DNA of 7,857 nt from Chloroflexota bacterium (GTDB lineage Bacteria > Chloroflexota > Dehalococcoidia > DSTF01 > JACRBR01). The stretch is from assembly GCA_016213125.1 (NCBI GenBank), contig JACRBR010000001.1:1-7857 (forward strand), read 5' to 3'. Of this stretch, positions 1 to 5,713 are shown piece by piece. Made by a program: the position numbers and the translations under genes. Below the pieces are notes generated by a model, which saw nothing but the letters and a program-made list of their open reading frames with translations, was not told the origin of the DNA and searched no databases. Within the stretch, counting starts at the first letter, position 1. Each line of letters starts with the position of its first letter.

Positions 1-822
1 GGAGTCGTGGCCGGACAGGCCTTCCGACTGCGAGAACACGGATGTGCCCTCGTTCATCCAGTCCGGGATCCCGAACGGGCCCTTCGTGGCCTCGCGCGTC
101 ACGATGTGCGTGATCTCGTGCCGGGCGATGTCGAGCGTGTTAGTGTCCGCGGACACCATCGCCGTATCGGAGTAGACGACCTCGCCCAGAATGGCCACGC
201 CGCGTCCCTGTCCTCCGGGGGCGATGGCGGGCTGCATCTCTTCCGAGGTCTGGTAGAGGAACACCTTCACGGGAAAGGTTACCTGCACCTGCTCGATCGC
301 CCCCATGCGCTCGATGGTTTCGACCGCGGCCCCCAGCACTGCCTGCGCCTGCGTCAGGCGGCCCGAGTGGTAGTACACGGTCACATTGCCCTCGGACACC
401 GTCTCGAACGTGAATCGCGTGTCCTCGTGGACGTACAGCCGCTCCTCGGTCTTGAGGATGTTGCCCGCCTCGTCCTCGATGTCCCAGTGGTAGGTGATGT
501 TGGCGCCCGGGATGACGAAGATCCCGGCCCCACTCACCAGCGTGTGGGAGCAGGTGACGGTCACGGTCCCGTTGCAGTTCGCGACGGCCGATGCGCCCGT
601 GCCGTCCGGCGCAAGCTCGTAGAACAGCCGCACCTCTTTCGACGCGGCGGGGGCGCGAAACTCCAGGTTGAACGTGACGCCGCGGGGAAACTCGTTCACG
701 GGCTCATCGGAGCTGACGGCGATGCCCTCCTGCGAGCGGGAGCTGGCGGGCGTCGCCACGAAGGCCACAAGTGCGAACGCGCACAGCACCGGGGCCACGA
801 TCCAGCGCAATCCAACCTGCAA
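1..822 (-). CDS. Secreted MA-type (gluzincin) metallopeptidase, partial
   Basis: The frame is open from a TTG start at 822 to the left edge, giving 274 residues with the C-terminus missing. TTG at 822 is chosen because a strong GGAGGT lies 6 nt upstream (829-834). The N-terminus has a basic residue (R6) and a hydrophobic stretch at about 7-24 ending ATPASS, which looks like a Sec signal peptide, so the enzyme probably acts outside the membrane. Residues about 35-135 look like a beta-sandwich and hold two cysteines (C83, C91). The catalytic part has HEITH at 235-239 (two zinc ligands and the general base) and an NEG at 257-259 whose E258 fits the third ligand of gluzincins; this matches the Peptidase MA-like family. 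The gene follows prfB by 24 nt on the same strand and is probably cotranscribed, although no functional link is known. The substrate is unknown. Confidence 0.85.
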   Translation of the reverse strand, partial: MQVGLRWIVAPVLCAFALVAFVATPASSRSQEGIAVSSDEPVNEFPRGVTFNLEFRAPAASKEVRLFYELAPDGTGASAVANCNGTVTVTCSHTLVSGAGIFVIPGANITYHWDIEDEAGNILKTEERLYVHEDTRFTFETVSEGNVTVYYHSGRLTQAQAVLGAAVETIERMGAIEQVQVTFPVKVFLYQTSEEMQPAIAPGGQGRGVAILGEVVYSDTAMVSADTNTLDIARHEITHIVTREATKGPFGIPDWMNEGTSVFSQSEGLSGHDS

Positions 823-828
823 CTTCCC

Positions 829-834
829 ACCTCC
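829..834 (-). promoter_or_regulatory. Shine-Dalgarno GGAGGT deciding the TTG start of the peptidase
   Basis: GGAGGT on the minus strand is separated by 6 nt from TTG at 820-822. It lies in the 24-nt gap after the prfB stop. An in-frame GTG directly after that stop (844-846) has no such site, and the frame from TTG begins directly with the signal peptide. Confidence 0.7.
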
Positions 835-846
835 AGCTTCCTGCAC

Positions 847-1948
847 TTACGGCGCCCCCATCGTCGACTTGAGGTACGCCTTCATGAACTCGTCGAGGTC
901 GCCGTCCAGCACGGCCTGCGCGTCGCTGGTCTCCTGCGCGGTGCGGTGGTCCTTCACCATCTTGTACGGATGCAGCACGTAGCTGCGGATCTGGTTCGAC
1001 CAGCCCGCGCTCACGTGCTCTCCCTTCATCTTCACCCGCTCCTCCTCCACTTTATGCAGCTCCATCTCGATCAGCCGCGCCTCCAGCACGCGCATCGCGG
1101 ACTCGCGGTTGCGGTGCTGCGAGCGCTCGTTCTGGCAGGTCACAACGATGCCGGTGGGCAGGTGGGTCACGCGGATGGCGGTCGAGTTCTTCTGTACGTT
1201 CTGGCCGCCGTGGCCGCTGGCGCGGAACACGTCGACGCGCAGGTCGTCGGGGCTGATCTTCACTTCGGCCGCATCGGCCGCCTCCGGAAGCACCTCTACC
1301 AGCGCGAACGACGTATGGCGCCGGTTCTCGGAGTCGAACGGCGAGAGCCGCACGAGACGGTGCACCCCGCGCTCCGACTTCAGATACCCATATGCGTGCT
1401 CGCCCGTTATCTCGACCGTCGCGCTCTTGATGCCGGCTTCTTCGCCGGGCATCAGGTCGACCACCTCCGCCGAGAAGCCGCGATTCTCGCACCAGCGCAG
1501 GTACATCCGGAGGAGCATCTCCGCCCAGTCCTGCGACTCCGTTCCACCGGCGCCGGCGTGGATCGCGAGGATCGCGCTGCGGTCGTCGTACGGGCCGGAG
1601 AACGTGAGCTGGAACTCCAGGTCGTCGAGCTGCTTCTCGAGCGCCGTGGTGTCGCGGTCGATGTCGGCGGCGGTCGCCTCGTCGGCCTCCGCGGCGGCCA
1701 GCTCGACGAGGTCGAGGAGGTCACGGACGCGCGACTCCAGCCCGCGCCATGTCTCCACGCGCGCGCGCACCTGCGACAGGCGGCGCATGGCGGCCTGGGC
1801 GTTCTGCTGTTCGTTCCAGAAGTCGGGTGCGGCGGACTGCGCCTCCAGCGAGGCGGCTTCGGCTTCCAGCGAGGTTATGTCAAAGACGCGCCATCACATG
1901 CGCGATGCGATCGCGGAAGGCGGTCAGGCGGTCGCGGAGTTCCTGCAT
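847..1948 (-). CDS. prfB: Peptide chain release factor 2 (programmed +1 frameshift)
   Basis: This is the cytoplasmic class I release factor that recognises UGA and UAA and triggers peptidyl-tRNA hydrolysis. Translation starts at ATG 1948, with AAAGGA-like purines about 10 nt upstream. Twenty-two codons lead to CTT TGA C at 1885-1879. Skipping T1882 joins them to the main frame, which ends in TAA at 847-849. The joined product is 366 residues, the usual RF2 length. Visible motifs in joined numbering are the GGQ catalytic loop at 247-249 (within SGHGGQNVQKN) and the RF2-specific stop-codon tripeptide SPF at 202-204, which rules out RF1 (PxT). The segment just after the shift, with PDFWN, is typical of RF2. 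A conventional ORF caller would report only the 313-residue piece from ATG 1788, which lacks the N-terminus. Regulation is the classic loop: scarce RF2 slows termination at the in-frame UGA and favours the shift that makes RF2. Confidence 0.97.
1879..1885 (-). promoter_or_regulatory. prfB: prfB programmed +1 ribosomal frameshift site CTTTGAC
   Basis: Codon 22 is CTT, followed by the in-frame stop TGA and then C, the canonical prfB slippery site. The ribosome re-pairs on TTT and continues with GAC (1881-1879) in the +1 frame. The upstream bases GTGATGGCGCGT lack the AGGGGG-like run that normally sits about 3 nt before CTT, so the Shine-Dalgarno stimulator is weak or absent. Confidence 0.93.
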
Positions 1949-1980
1949 GCGGGCGTCGTCCTTTCGTGCGAGGTTGACGC

Positions 1981-2009
1981 ATTGTACCCGAACGGTCCGT
2001 CATACCGAG
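1981..2009 (-). promoter_or_regulatory. Candidate prfB promoter
   Basis: The minus strand has TACAAT at 1986-1981 (5 of 6 to the sigma-70 -10 box). It lies 32 nt upstream of the prfB ATG, leaving room for a short leader with the ribosome site. The -35 position at 17-bp spacing (2009-2004, CTCGGT) is poor and falls inside an interspersed repeat. A -10 box alone is moderate evidence. Confidence 0.45.
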
Positions 2010-2027
2010 CGAAGCGAGGTACCTTCG
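1998..2027. repeat. Interspersed repeat of the GAGCGAAGCGAG type
   Basis: The segment centred on GAGCGAAGCGAG, with TACC on one side and GGTA on the other, resembles the widely dispersed intergenic repeat written as TCATxCTGAGCGAAGCGAAG in many environmental genomes. Only one copy is in this window, so the call rests on recalled likeness. It overlaps the expected -35 region of prfB. Confidence 0.45.
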
Positions 2028-2079
2028 TGGAACGCGCAGTTATCCGCCTGTGACAGCGCCTCCATATCCGGACCCGTAC

Positions 2080-2101
2080 GGACAGGTCTTCAGACCTGTC
2101 C
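2080..2101. repeat. Palindromic repeat, copy 1 (GACAGGTCT/AGACCTGTC)
   Basis: Ten-base arms GGACAGGTCT and AGACCTGTCC are perfectly complementary around a 2-nt centre (TC). It lies 49 nt after the methyltransferase stop. There is no T-tract on either strand, so it is not a standard intrinsic terminator, though it could act as a 3' mRNA-end hairpin. The 9-base arm core is identical to the second copy at 2920-2949. Confidence 0.8.
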
Positions 2102-2150
2102 TCAAAGCCGTGAGCACAACGCGCCCTGCTCAAGCGATTTCTCTCCCCCG

Positions 2151-2906
2151 TCACGGCCTCCGCGCCACGATCAGATACCGGATCTCCGTCACGACAATCC
2201 CGTCGTCAGTCCCCAGCTCCTCCTCCAGCGTCATGAGCGCTTCGATCGACGCCACCGGGTCGAACTCCGGCAGGTCCCACGGCATCAGCAGCAGTATGTA
2301 CACGAGGTCGCCAAGCGTCGCGAACGCGATGCGCTCCTCGTGCCACCGCGCGTCCTCGACGAGGAGCCCGGCCGCCCGGAAGCCTTCCTGGTACGCGCGA
2401 TAGTGGTCGGGGAACGCGGTCGTCGGCAGGTACCGCGACAGCTCCGGCCAGTCGTGCGGCCCGCACTGCTGGGTGACAACACGCCCGCCAGCGCCCAGCA
2501 CCCGCGCCACCTCGGCCGGCTCCAGCGCCTCGTGCCGGTCGAGCACGAGGTCGAACGCCTCGGCAGCGAACGGCAATCGCAGCGAGTCCGCCCGTACGAC
2601 GTCGACGCCAAGCGGGGCCAGCCTTTCGCGGGCAACGGGTGCGTTCACGACCCACTCCTCCGTCGCGACTACCCGGCCGGGGGCGCCGGCCACGATGCCC
2701 GCCAGCCGCTCGCCGCCGCCCGTCCCGAGATCGACCACAGACGCGGCGGCCAGCGCGTGCTCGCGGGCGATCCGTTCGTAGTCCCACGGCAGCGTCGGTC
2801 CGAGATGGCGTATCGCGACGTCGTCGAAGGTCCATCCCGAGAACCCGCGTGCCCGCTCGATGTACGGCCGCAGCGCGTCAATCGCCTGCGCTCTCCGCTC
2901 GTGCAT
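2151..2906 (-). CDS. Class I SAM-dependent methyltransferase, substrate unknown
   Basis: A Rossmann-fold methyltransferase of 251 residues. Motif I is VVDLGTGGGE at 57-66, the SAM-binding loop. An acidic ATEEW follows at 81-85 after the second strand, RADSLRLPF lies at 105-113, FDLVLDRHEAL (motif IV) at 118-128, and the turn RVLGAGGRVV at 135-144. ATG 2906 is chosen because GAGGG (2919-2915) is 8 nt upstream. A GTG at 2912 would overlap the stop of the preceding gene by 4 nt, but its spacing of 2 nt from GAGGG is too short. The C-terminal part has a hydrophobic YILLLMPWDLPEF segment seen in related small-molecule methyltransferases. Coupling to the endonuclease V-fusion gene upstream indicates cotranscription. 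The gene is bracketed by two copies of one palindromic repeat. The substrate cannot be told from sequence. Confidence 0.85.
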   Translation of the reverse strand: MHERRAQAIDALRPYIERARGFSGWTFDDVAIRHLGPTLPWDYERIAREHALAAASVVDLGTGGGERLAGIVAGAPGRVVATEEWVVNAPVARERLAPLGVDVVRADSLRLPFAAEAFDLVLDRHEALEPAEVARVLGAGGRVVTQQCGPHDWPELSRYLPTTAFPDHYRAYQEGFRAAGLLVEDARWHEERIAFATLGDLVYILLLMPWDLPEFDPVASIEALMTLEEELGTDDGIVVTEIRYLIVARRP

Positions 2907-2908
2907 GG

Positions 2909-4051
2909 TCACGGCCCTCGTGAGGACAGGTCTACAGACCTGTCTTCACCGGTGCCACACTCGCGGATGACCCGCAGCCCGTCCTCCTCCCCACCCCAAT
3001 GCGTCACCGGCTTCTCAAGCCAAACATACCAATCCCAGATCTCCTTTCGCGCCCTCGCGATAGTGCGAGGCGACGGCCATTCGCGGTCGACCGGCACCGC
3101 CAGCAATTTGTCGTCGCCGTCGCTGCGACGCAGCACGTCGATCACGCGCACGGTCGTCCTCTGGCCACGCTCGTACGGCCGCCGAGGGTCCAGCAGCATC
3201 ACGTCCAGCAACTCGCCGTCGGCCGGGTTCATGATGTCCACCGAGCAGCCGTAATGGGTCGGCATCGGCTCCAGCTCGTGGCGGAAGACGACTTCATCCC
3301 GATCCTTCTCCCACTCCCAGCGCCCTTGCTCGCCGGCCCGCTGCTCGATCACGATCTCCAGCGTCGCCTCGATCATGCGTCGCTTCGCGACGCCCGCCCG
3401 CCGGTCGGCCAGCCGCGTCGGCTCCGGCACGCGATACCCCCTCGCGCACCGCAGCGCCCACCCTTCAGCCGCGTCGAGTGAGATCTTGTGCCCCACCGAC
3501 ACGTACACCGACCGCACGCCCTGGCGCGTCCGCAGCATCGAGCCGATGACCTCCCTCTCGTGTGTAAGTTCCGCGCGCGAACCGCGCGGGCCCGCAACCG
3601 TCCCCTGCTCGCCGATGAGTCGCGACTTCGCCACCCCGATCGTCGGGATGTCGAGCAGCAGCCCCAAATGGCAGGCGAAGCCGAAGCGTCGCGGGTGGGC
3701 GTAGCCGTGCCCGTCGACCATCAGCAGGTCCGGCGATGCGCGATGCTTCTCGAACGCCGCGAGCAGCGGCGGCGTCTCACGAAACGAAAGCAGGCCCGGG
3801 ACATACGGGAACGTCACCGGCATCTCCACCGTCACATGCTCCACCACTTCCAGCGACGGCCACGCCAGCACCACCACAGCCCCCACCGCGCGCCCGCGCG
3901 GCTTATCGAACGCACAGTCAGCCCCGGCGATGAGCTTCACCGCGCGCTCCGGCACCGAACCCCGCCGCACGACGCGCGCGGCCAGCTCTCGCTGCAGGGC
4001 CATGGCCTCGCTCGGACTCAGATCCCAGGGGTGGAGGGCGGCGATCTTCAC
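2909..4051 (-). CDS. nfi: Endonuclease V fused to a divergent inorganic pyrophosphatase-like domain
   Basis: The product has 380 residues, against about 220-230 for ordinary endonuclease V. Residues 1-220 carry the endonuclease V signature: AGADCAF with metal ligand D45, the wedge FPYVPG at 81-86, FRE with E92, VDGHG with D113 followed by AHPRR, and GVAKSRL at 139-145. Such enzymes nick DNA or RNA one base 3' of deaminated adenine (inosine). Residues 226-365 read as a complete family I pyrophosphatase: VIE near 234-236, RWEWEKD, THYG, DGELLDV (cf. DGDPLDV) at 278-284, DDKLLAVP at 313-320. Several pyrophosphatase active-site positions differ (see findings). No stop or frame break separates the halves; an ATG at codon 226 could give a separate pyrophosphatase product. 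The start is GTG 4051, preferred because LHPWDLSPSEAMALQ fits the family N-terminus; its ribosome site is weak. The last residues are encoded by a palindromic repeat. Confidence 0.88.
   Translation of the reverse strand: MKIAALHPWDLSPSEAMALQRELAARVVRRGSVPERAVKLIAGADCAFDKPRGRAVGAVVVLAWPSLEVVEHVTVEMPVTFPYVPGLLSFRETPPLLAAFEKHRASPDLLMVDGHGYAHPRRFGFACHLGLLLDIPTIGVAKSRLIGEQGTVAGPRGSRAELTHEREVIGSMLRTRQGVRSVYVSVGHKISLDAAEGWALRCARGYRVPEPTRLADRRAGVAKRRMIEATLEIVIEQRAGEQGRWEWEKDRDEVVFRHELEPMPTHYGCSVDIMNPADGELLDVMLLDPRRPYERGQRTTVRVIDVLRRSDGDDKLLAVPVDREWPSPRTIARARKEIWDWYVWLEKPVTHWGGEEDGLRVIRECGTGEDRSVDLSSRGP
2920..2949. repeat. Palindromic repeat, copy 2, inside the 3' end of the endonuclease V fusion gene
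   Basis: Arms GACAGGTCT (2925-2933) and AGACCTGTC (2936-2944) flank a 2-nt centre (AC). Pairing extends outward to 2920/2949 with a single non-Watson-Crick position (2924/2945). The element is translated as residues 368-378 of the upstream protein. In the mRNA it forms a hairpin abutting the GAGGG ribosome site of the methyltransferase (2915-2919), which could affect that gene's translation. Confidence 0.8.
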
Positions 4052-4107
4052 CCCGGGAGTCTACGCCCCTCGCGCGGCAATCGCCGTCGCACTCGCCGAT
4101 CGGGAAG

Positions 4108-4116
4108 TGCTATCGT
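4108..4116 (+). promoter_or_regulatory. Possible extended -10 promoter of nadK
   Basis: TGCTATCGT fits the extended -10 pattern TGnTATnnT and lies 18 nt before the GTG start, so the leader would be very short. No convincing -35 is seen. It sits in the 83-bp region shared with the divergent endonuclease V gene. Confidence 0.3.
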
Positions 4117-4134
4117 GCTGCAACGGAGTACGCG

Positions 4135-4971
4135 GTGAACAAGGTCGGCGTCACCTACCATCCCAAGTCCGATGTCGCGCGGAGCGTGGCGGAGCGCGTC
4201 CGCGCGCACGCCGCGGTATCGGTCCCCGACGTCTGGATGGCCTCGGCATGGGACGACGACGCCCGCGACGAGCACGTGCCGGGCACGGATCTGGTCATCT
4301 GCTGCGGCGGCGACGGCACCGTGCTCCGAGCGGCGCGCGCCGTGATCCCCCATCCCGTCACGCTCCTCGGTGTGAACCTCGGCCGTATCGGCTTCCTGAC
4401 CGAAGTGACGCCACCGGAGCTCTTCGATCGCCTCGACGCTATCCTCGCGGGCGAAGGCCGCATCGAGCAGCGCGCCATGATGCACACCGAGACCGTGCGC
4501 GACGGCCACGCGTCCAGCGGCCACTTCGACGCCCTGAACGACGTCGTCGTTGGACGCGCGGGTATCGGCCGCACGGTGCAGTTCACCGTGCGCACGGATC
4601 ACACGACCATCGGCTCGTATCGCGCGGACGGCGTGATCATCGCGACGGCCACCGGGAGCACCGCGTACTCGCTCAGCGTCGGCGGGCCCATCATGCACCC
4701 GGAGTCGCGCGAGATCCTGGTGACGCCCGTGGCCCCGCACCTCGCCCCCGCCAACAGCATCGTCCTTCCAGAGGGATCGATCGTCGAGGTGGAGATCGCC
4801 CGCGGCCAGAAAGCCATCGCCAGCATCGATGGCGAGCCGGACATGGATCTCGCGGGCGGCGACATCGTTCGCGTGCAGACGAGCCGGCACGCCGCCCGCT
4901 TCCTGCGCCTGGGCCCGCCCGGTGACTTCTTCACCCGCGTCGGCCGCCGCCTCAACTGGCTCTCCGAGTAG
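4135..4971 (+). CDS. nadK: NAD kinase
   Basis: This cytoplasmic enzyme phosphorylates NAD to NADP with ATP or polyphosphate. The product has 278 residues, within the normal bacterial range. The diagnostic GGDGT loop is at 58-62, NLGRIGFL at 81-88, the ALND segment (the NE/D motif that contacts the adenine side of NAD) at 133-136, and ADGVIIATATGSTAY with TGSTAY at 173-178. GGPI follows at 183-186, and IDGE at 231-234 matches a conserved C-terminal element. All key motifs are intact. The start is GTG 4135, supported by GGAG at 4125-4128 with a 6-nt spacer. The gene diverges from the endonuclease V fusion. An acetyltransferase gene follows in the same direction after 125 bp that include a hairpin, so they may be separate transcripts. 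Confidence 0.97.
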   Translation: MNKVGVTYHPKSDVARSVAERVRAHAAVSVPDVWMASAWDDDARDEHVPGTDLVICCGGDGTVLRAARAVIPHPVTLLGVNLGRIGFLTEVTPPELFDRLDAILAGEGRIEQRAMMHTETVRDGHASSGHFDALNDVVVGRAGIGRTVQFTVRTDHTTIGSYRADGVIIATATGSTAYSLSVGGPIMHPESREILVTPVAPHLAPANSIVLPEGSIVEVEIARGQKAIASIDGEPDMDLAGGDIVRVQTSRHAARFLRLGPPGDFFTRVGRRLNWLSE

Positions 4972-5011
4972 CCCGGCGGCTAACAAGTCCCTCGTCCCTT
5001 GTCCATAGCCT

Positions 5012-5038
5012 GCGCCCTCGGTGTCTCGGTGGTGAATC
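5012..5038. repeat. Possible interspersed intergenic repeat
   Basis: The stretch containing CCTCGGTGTCTCGGTGGTGAA resembles a recurrent intergenic motif (CTCxGTGxCTCxGTGGT) of environmental bacterial genomes. It contains the internal direct repeat CTCGGTG/CTCGGTG. Only one copy is present here, so this is a recalled likeness, not a demonstrated repeat. Confidence 0.3.
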
Positions 5039-5044
5039 AGAATC

Positions 5045-5053
5045 TGCTAAAGT
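5045..5053 (+). promoter_or_regulatory. Possible extended -10 promoter of the acetyltransferase gene
   Basis: TGCTAAAGT resembles TGnTATAAT and lies about 44 nt before ATG 5097. No good -35 is seen. A transcript starting near 5060 would begin with the hairpin at 5060-5077. Confidence 0.3.
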
Positions 5054-5059
5054 GACCGG

Positions 5060-5083
5060 GCGGGCCGCGGAGCCCGCTTTCTT
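5060..5083 (+). terminator. Terminator-like hairpin between nadK and the acetyltransferase gene
   Basis: A perfect 6-bp GC stem, GCGGGC/GCCCGC (5060-5065 and 5072-5077), has a 6-nt loop and is followed by TTTCTT. It lies 88 nt after the nadK stop and ends 19 nt before the ATG at 5097. It could end the nadK transcript, or act as a leader hairpin of the next gene if that promoter lies upstream. The T-tract is short. Confidence 0.5.
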
Positions 5084-5096
5084 GATCGGGACGTTG

Positions 5097-5579
5097 ATGA
5101 CGCCGACGACGGCCGCAGCAACCTGGCAGCTCACCCGCGCGGAGATCTCCGACGCCCAGGCCATCCACGACCTGGTGAACACCTTCGCCGCGAAGGGCGA
5201 GATGCTGCCTCGCACGATGGCCGAGGTATACGAGAACCTGCGCGACTTCTACGTCGTCCGCGACGACGCCGGGGCGACCGTCGCCTGCGGGGGACTGCAC
5301 ATCCTCTGGGCCGACCTGGCCGAGATCAAATCCCTCGCCGTGCGCGAGGACCTGCAGGGCCACGGCCTCGGCCAGCGCATCGTGAACGCCTGCCTCGAGG
5401 AGGCCCACCAGATCGGGCTCTCGACGGCCTTCGCCCTCACGTACCGCCCCGGCTTCTTCGAGAAGCTCGGCTTCACGCAGGCCGACGTCATGACACTCCC
5501 CCGCAAGGTCTGGGGCGAGTGCTACCGCTGCCCCAAGTTCCCCGGCTGCAACGAGATCGCCATGGTCCGTACGCTGTAG
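5097..5579 (+). CDS. GNAT acetyltransferase, ArgA-like (probable N-acetylglutamate synthase family)
   Basis: The product is a single-domain GNAT enzyme of 160 residues. It has the acetyl-CoA loop QGHGLG at 87-92 after the strand AEIKSLAV, and the C-terminal fold element RPGFFEKLGF at 117-126. The N-terminal GEMLPRT at 34-40 and YENLRDF match the acetyltransferase part of N-acetylglutamate synthases, which make N-acetylglutamate for arginine synthesis. There is no amino-acid-kinase domain, so this resembles the short stand-alone type. The C-terminus has three cysteines, C142, C145 and C151, in WGECYRCPKFPGC. The start is ATG 5097; an in-frame GTG at 5052 would add 15 residues read through the hairpin at 5060-5077 and is less likely. 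The ribosome site is weak (GGGA, 5088-5091). No arginine genes are nearby to confirm the role. Confidence 0.8.
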   Translation: MTPTTAAATWQLTRAEISDAQAIHDLVNTFAAKGEMLPRTMAEVYENLRDFYVVRDDAGATVACGGLHILWADLAEIKSLAVREDLQGHGLGQRIVNACLEEAHQIGLSTAFALTYRPGFFEKLGFTQADVMTLPRKVWGECYRCPKFPGCNEIAMVRTL

Positions 5580-5713
5580 GACTGAGCGGGGCGTCCACAT
5601 CGTGGCGCGAGCTTTCAGTCCGCCCGCTCCACGACGCTGGCCCTTCAACAAACGCCAACGGACCCGGCTCACGACTCGCCGCCACGCGCCGCGCCGTGCA
5701 TACTCCGAGCGTC

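Noticed and set aside
7..1977. A 656-codon open frame on the plus strand
   Set aside because: It is antisense to the peptidase and prfB, both of which have clear family motifs. Its translation is rich in His, Arg, Leu and Val with no recognisable domain, as expected of a mirror frame in GC-rich DNA.
1924..2154. A 76-codon minus-strand frame in the gap upstream of prfB
   Set aside because: It spans both interspersed repeats and the candidate prfB promoter, overlaps the prfB start in another frame and shows no family resemblance.
1109..3254. Further long plus-strand frames across prfB, the methyltransferase and the pyrophosphatase-like region
   Set aside because: They are Ser/Arg/Pro-rich shadow translations with no motifs, and they overlap well supported minus-strand genes.
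2909..4051. Two separate genes (nfi and ppa) joined by a sequencing error
   Set aside because: The frame is continuous with no stop, and the linker runs straight from the nuclease end into the pyrophosphatase first strand. An internal ATG at codon 226 could allow a second product, but no ribosome site clearly supports it.
4052..4134. TAGACT at 4063-4058 as a -10 for the endonuclease V fusion gene
   Set aside because: It would give an almost leaderless transcript and has no matching -35. A single weak hexamer is not enough.
5584..5629. Imperfect inverted repeat GAGCGGGGCG / CGCCCGCTC after the acetyltransferase gene
   Set aside because: It has a bulge, a loop of about 27 nt and no T-tract. 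Pairing of this length is common in GC-rich DNA, so I do not call a terminator; nothing else is evident in 5580-5713.
5519..5713. N-terminal extension of the MaoC-like protein by 65 codons
   Set aside because: It overlaps the acetyltransferase 3' end in another frame and then noncoding sequence. The hotdog homology begins after ATG 5714.
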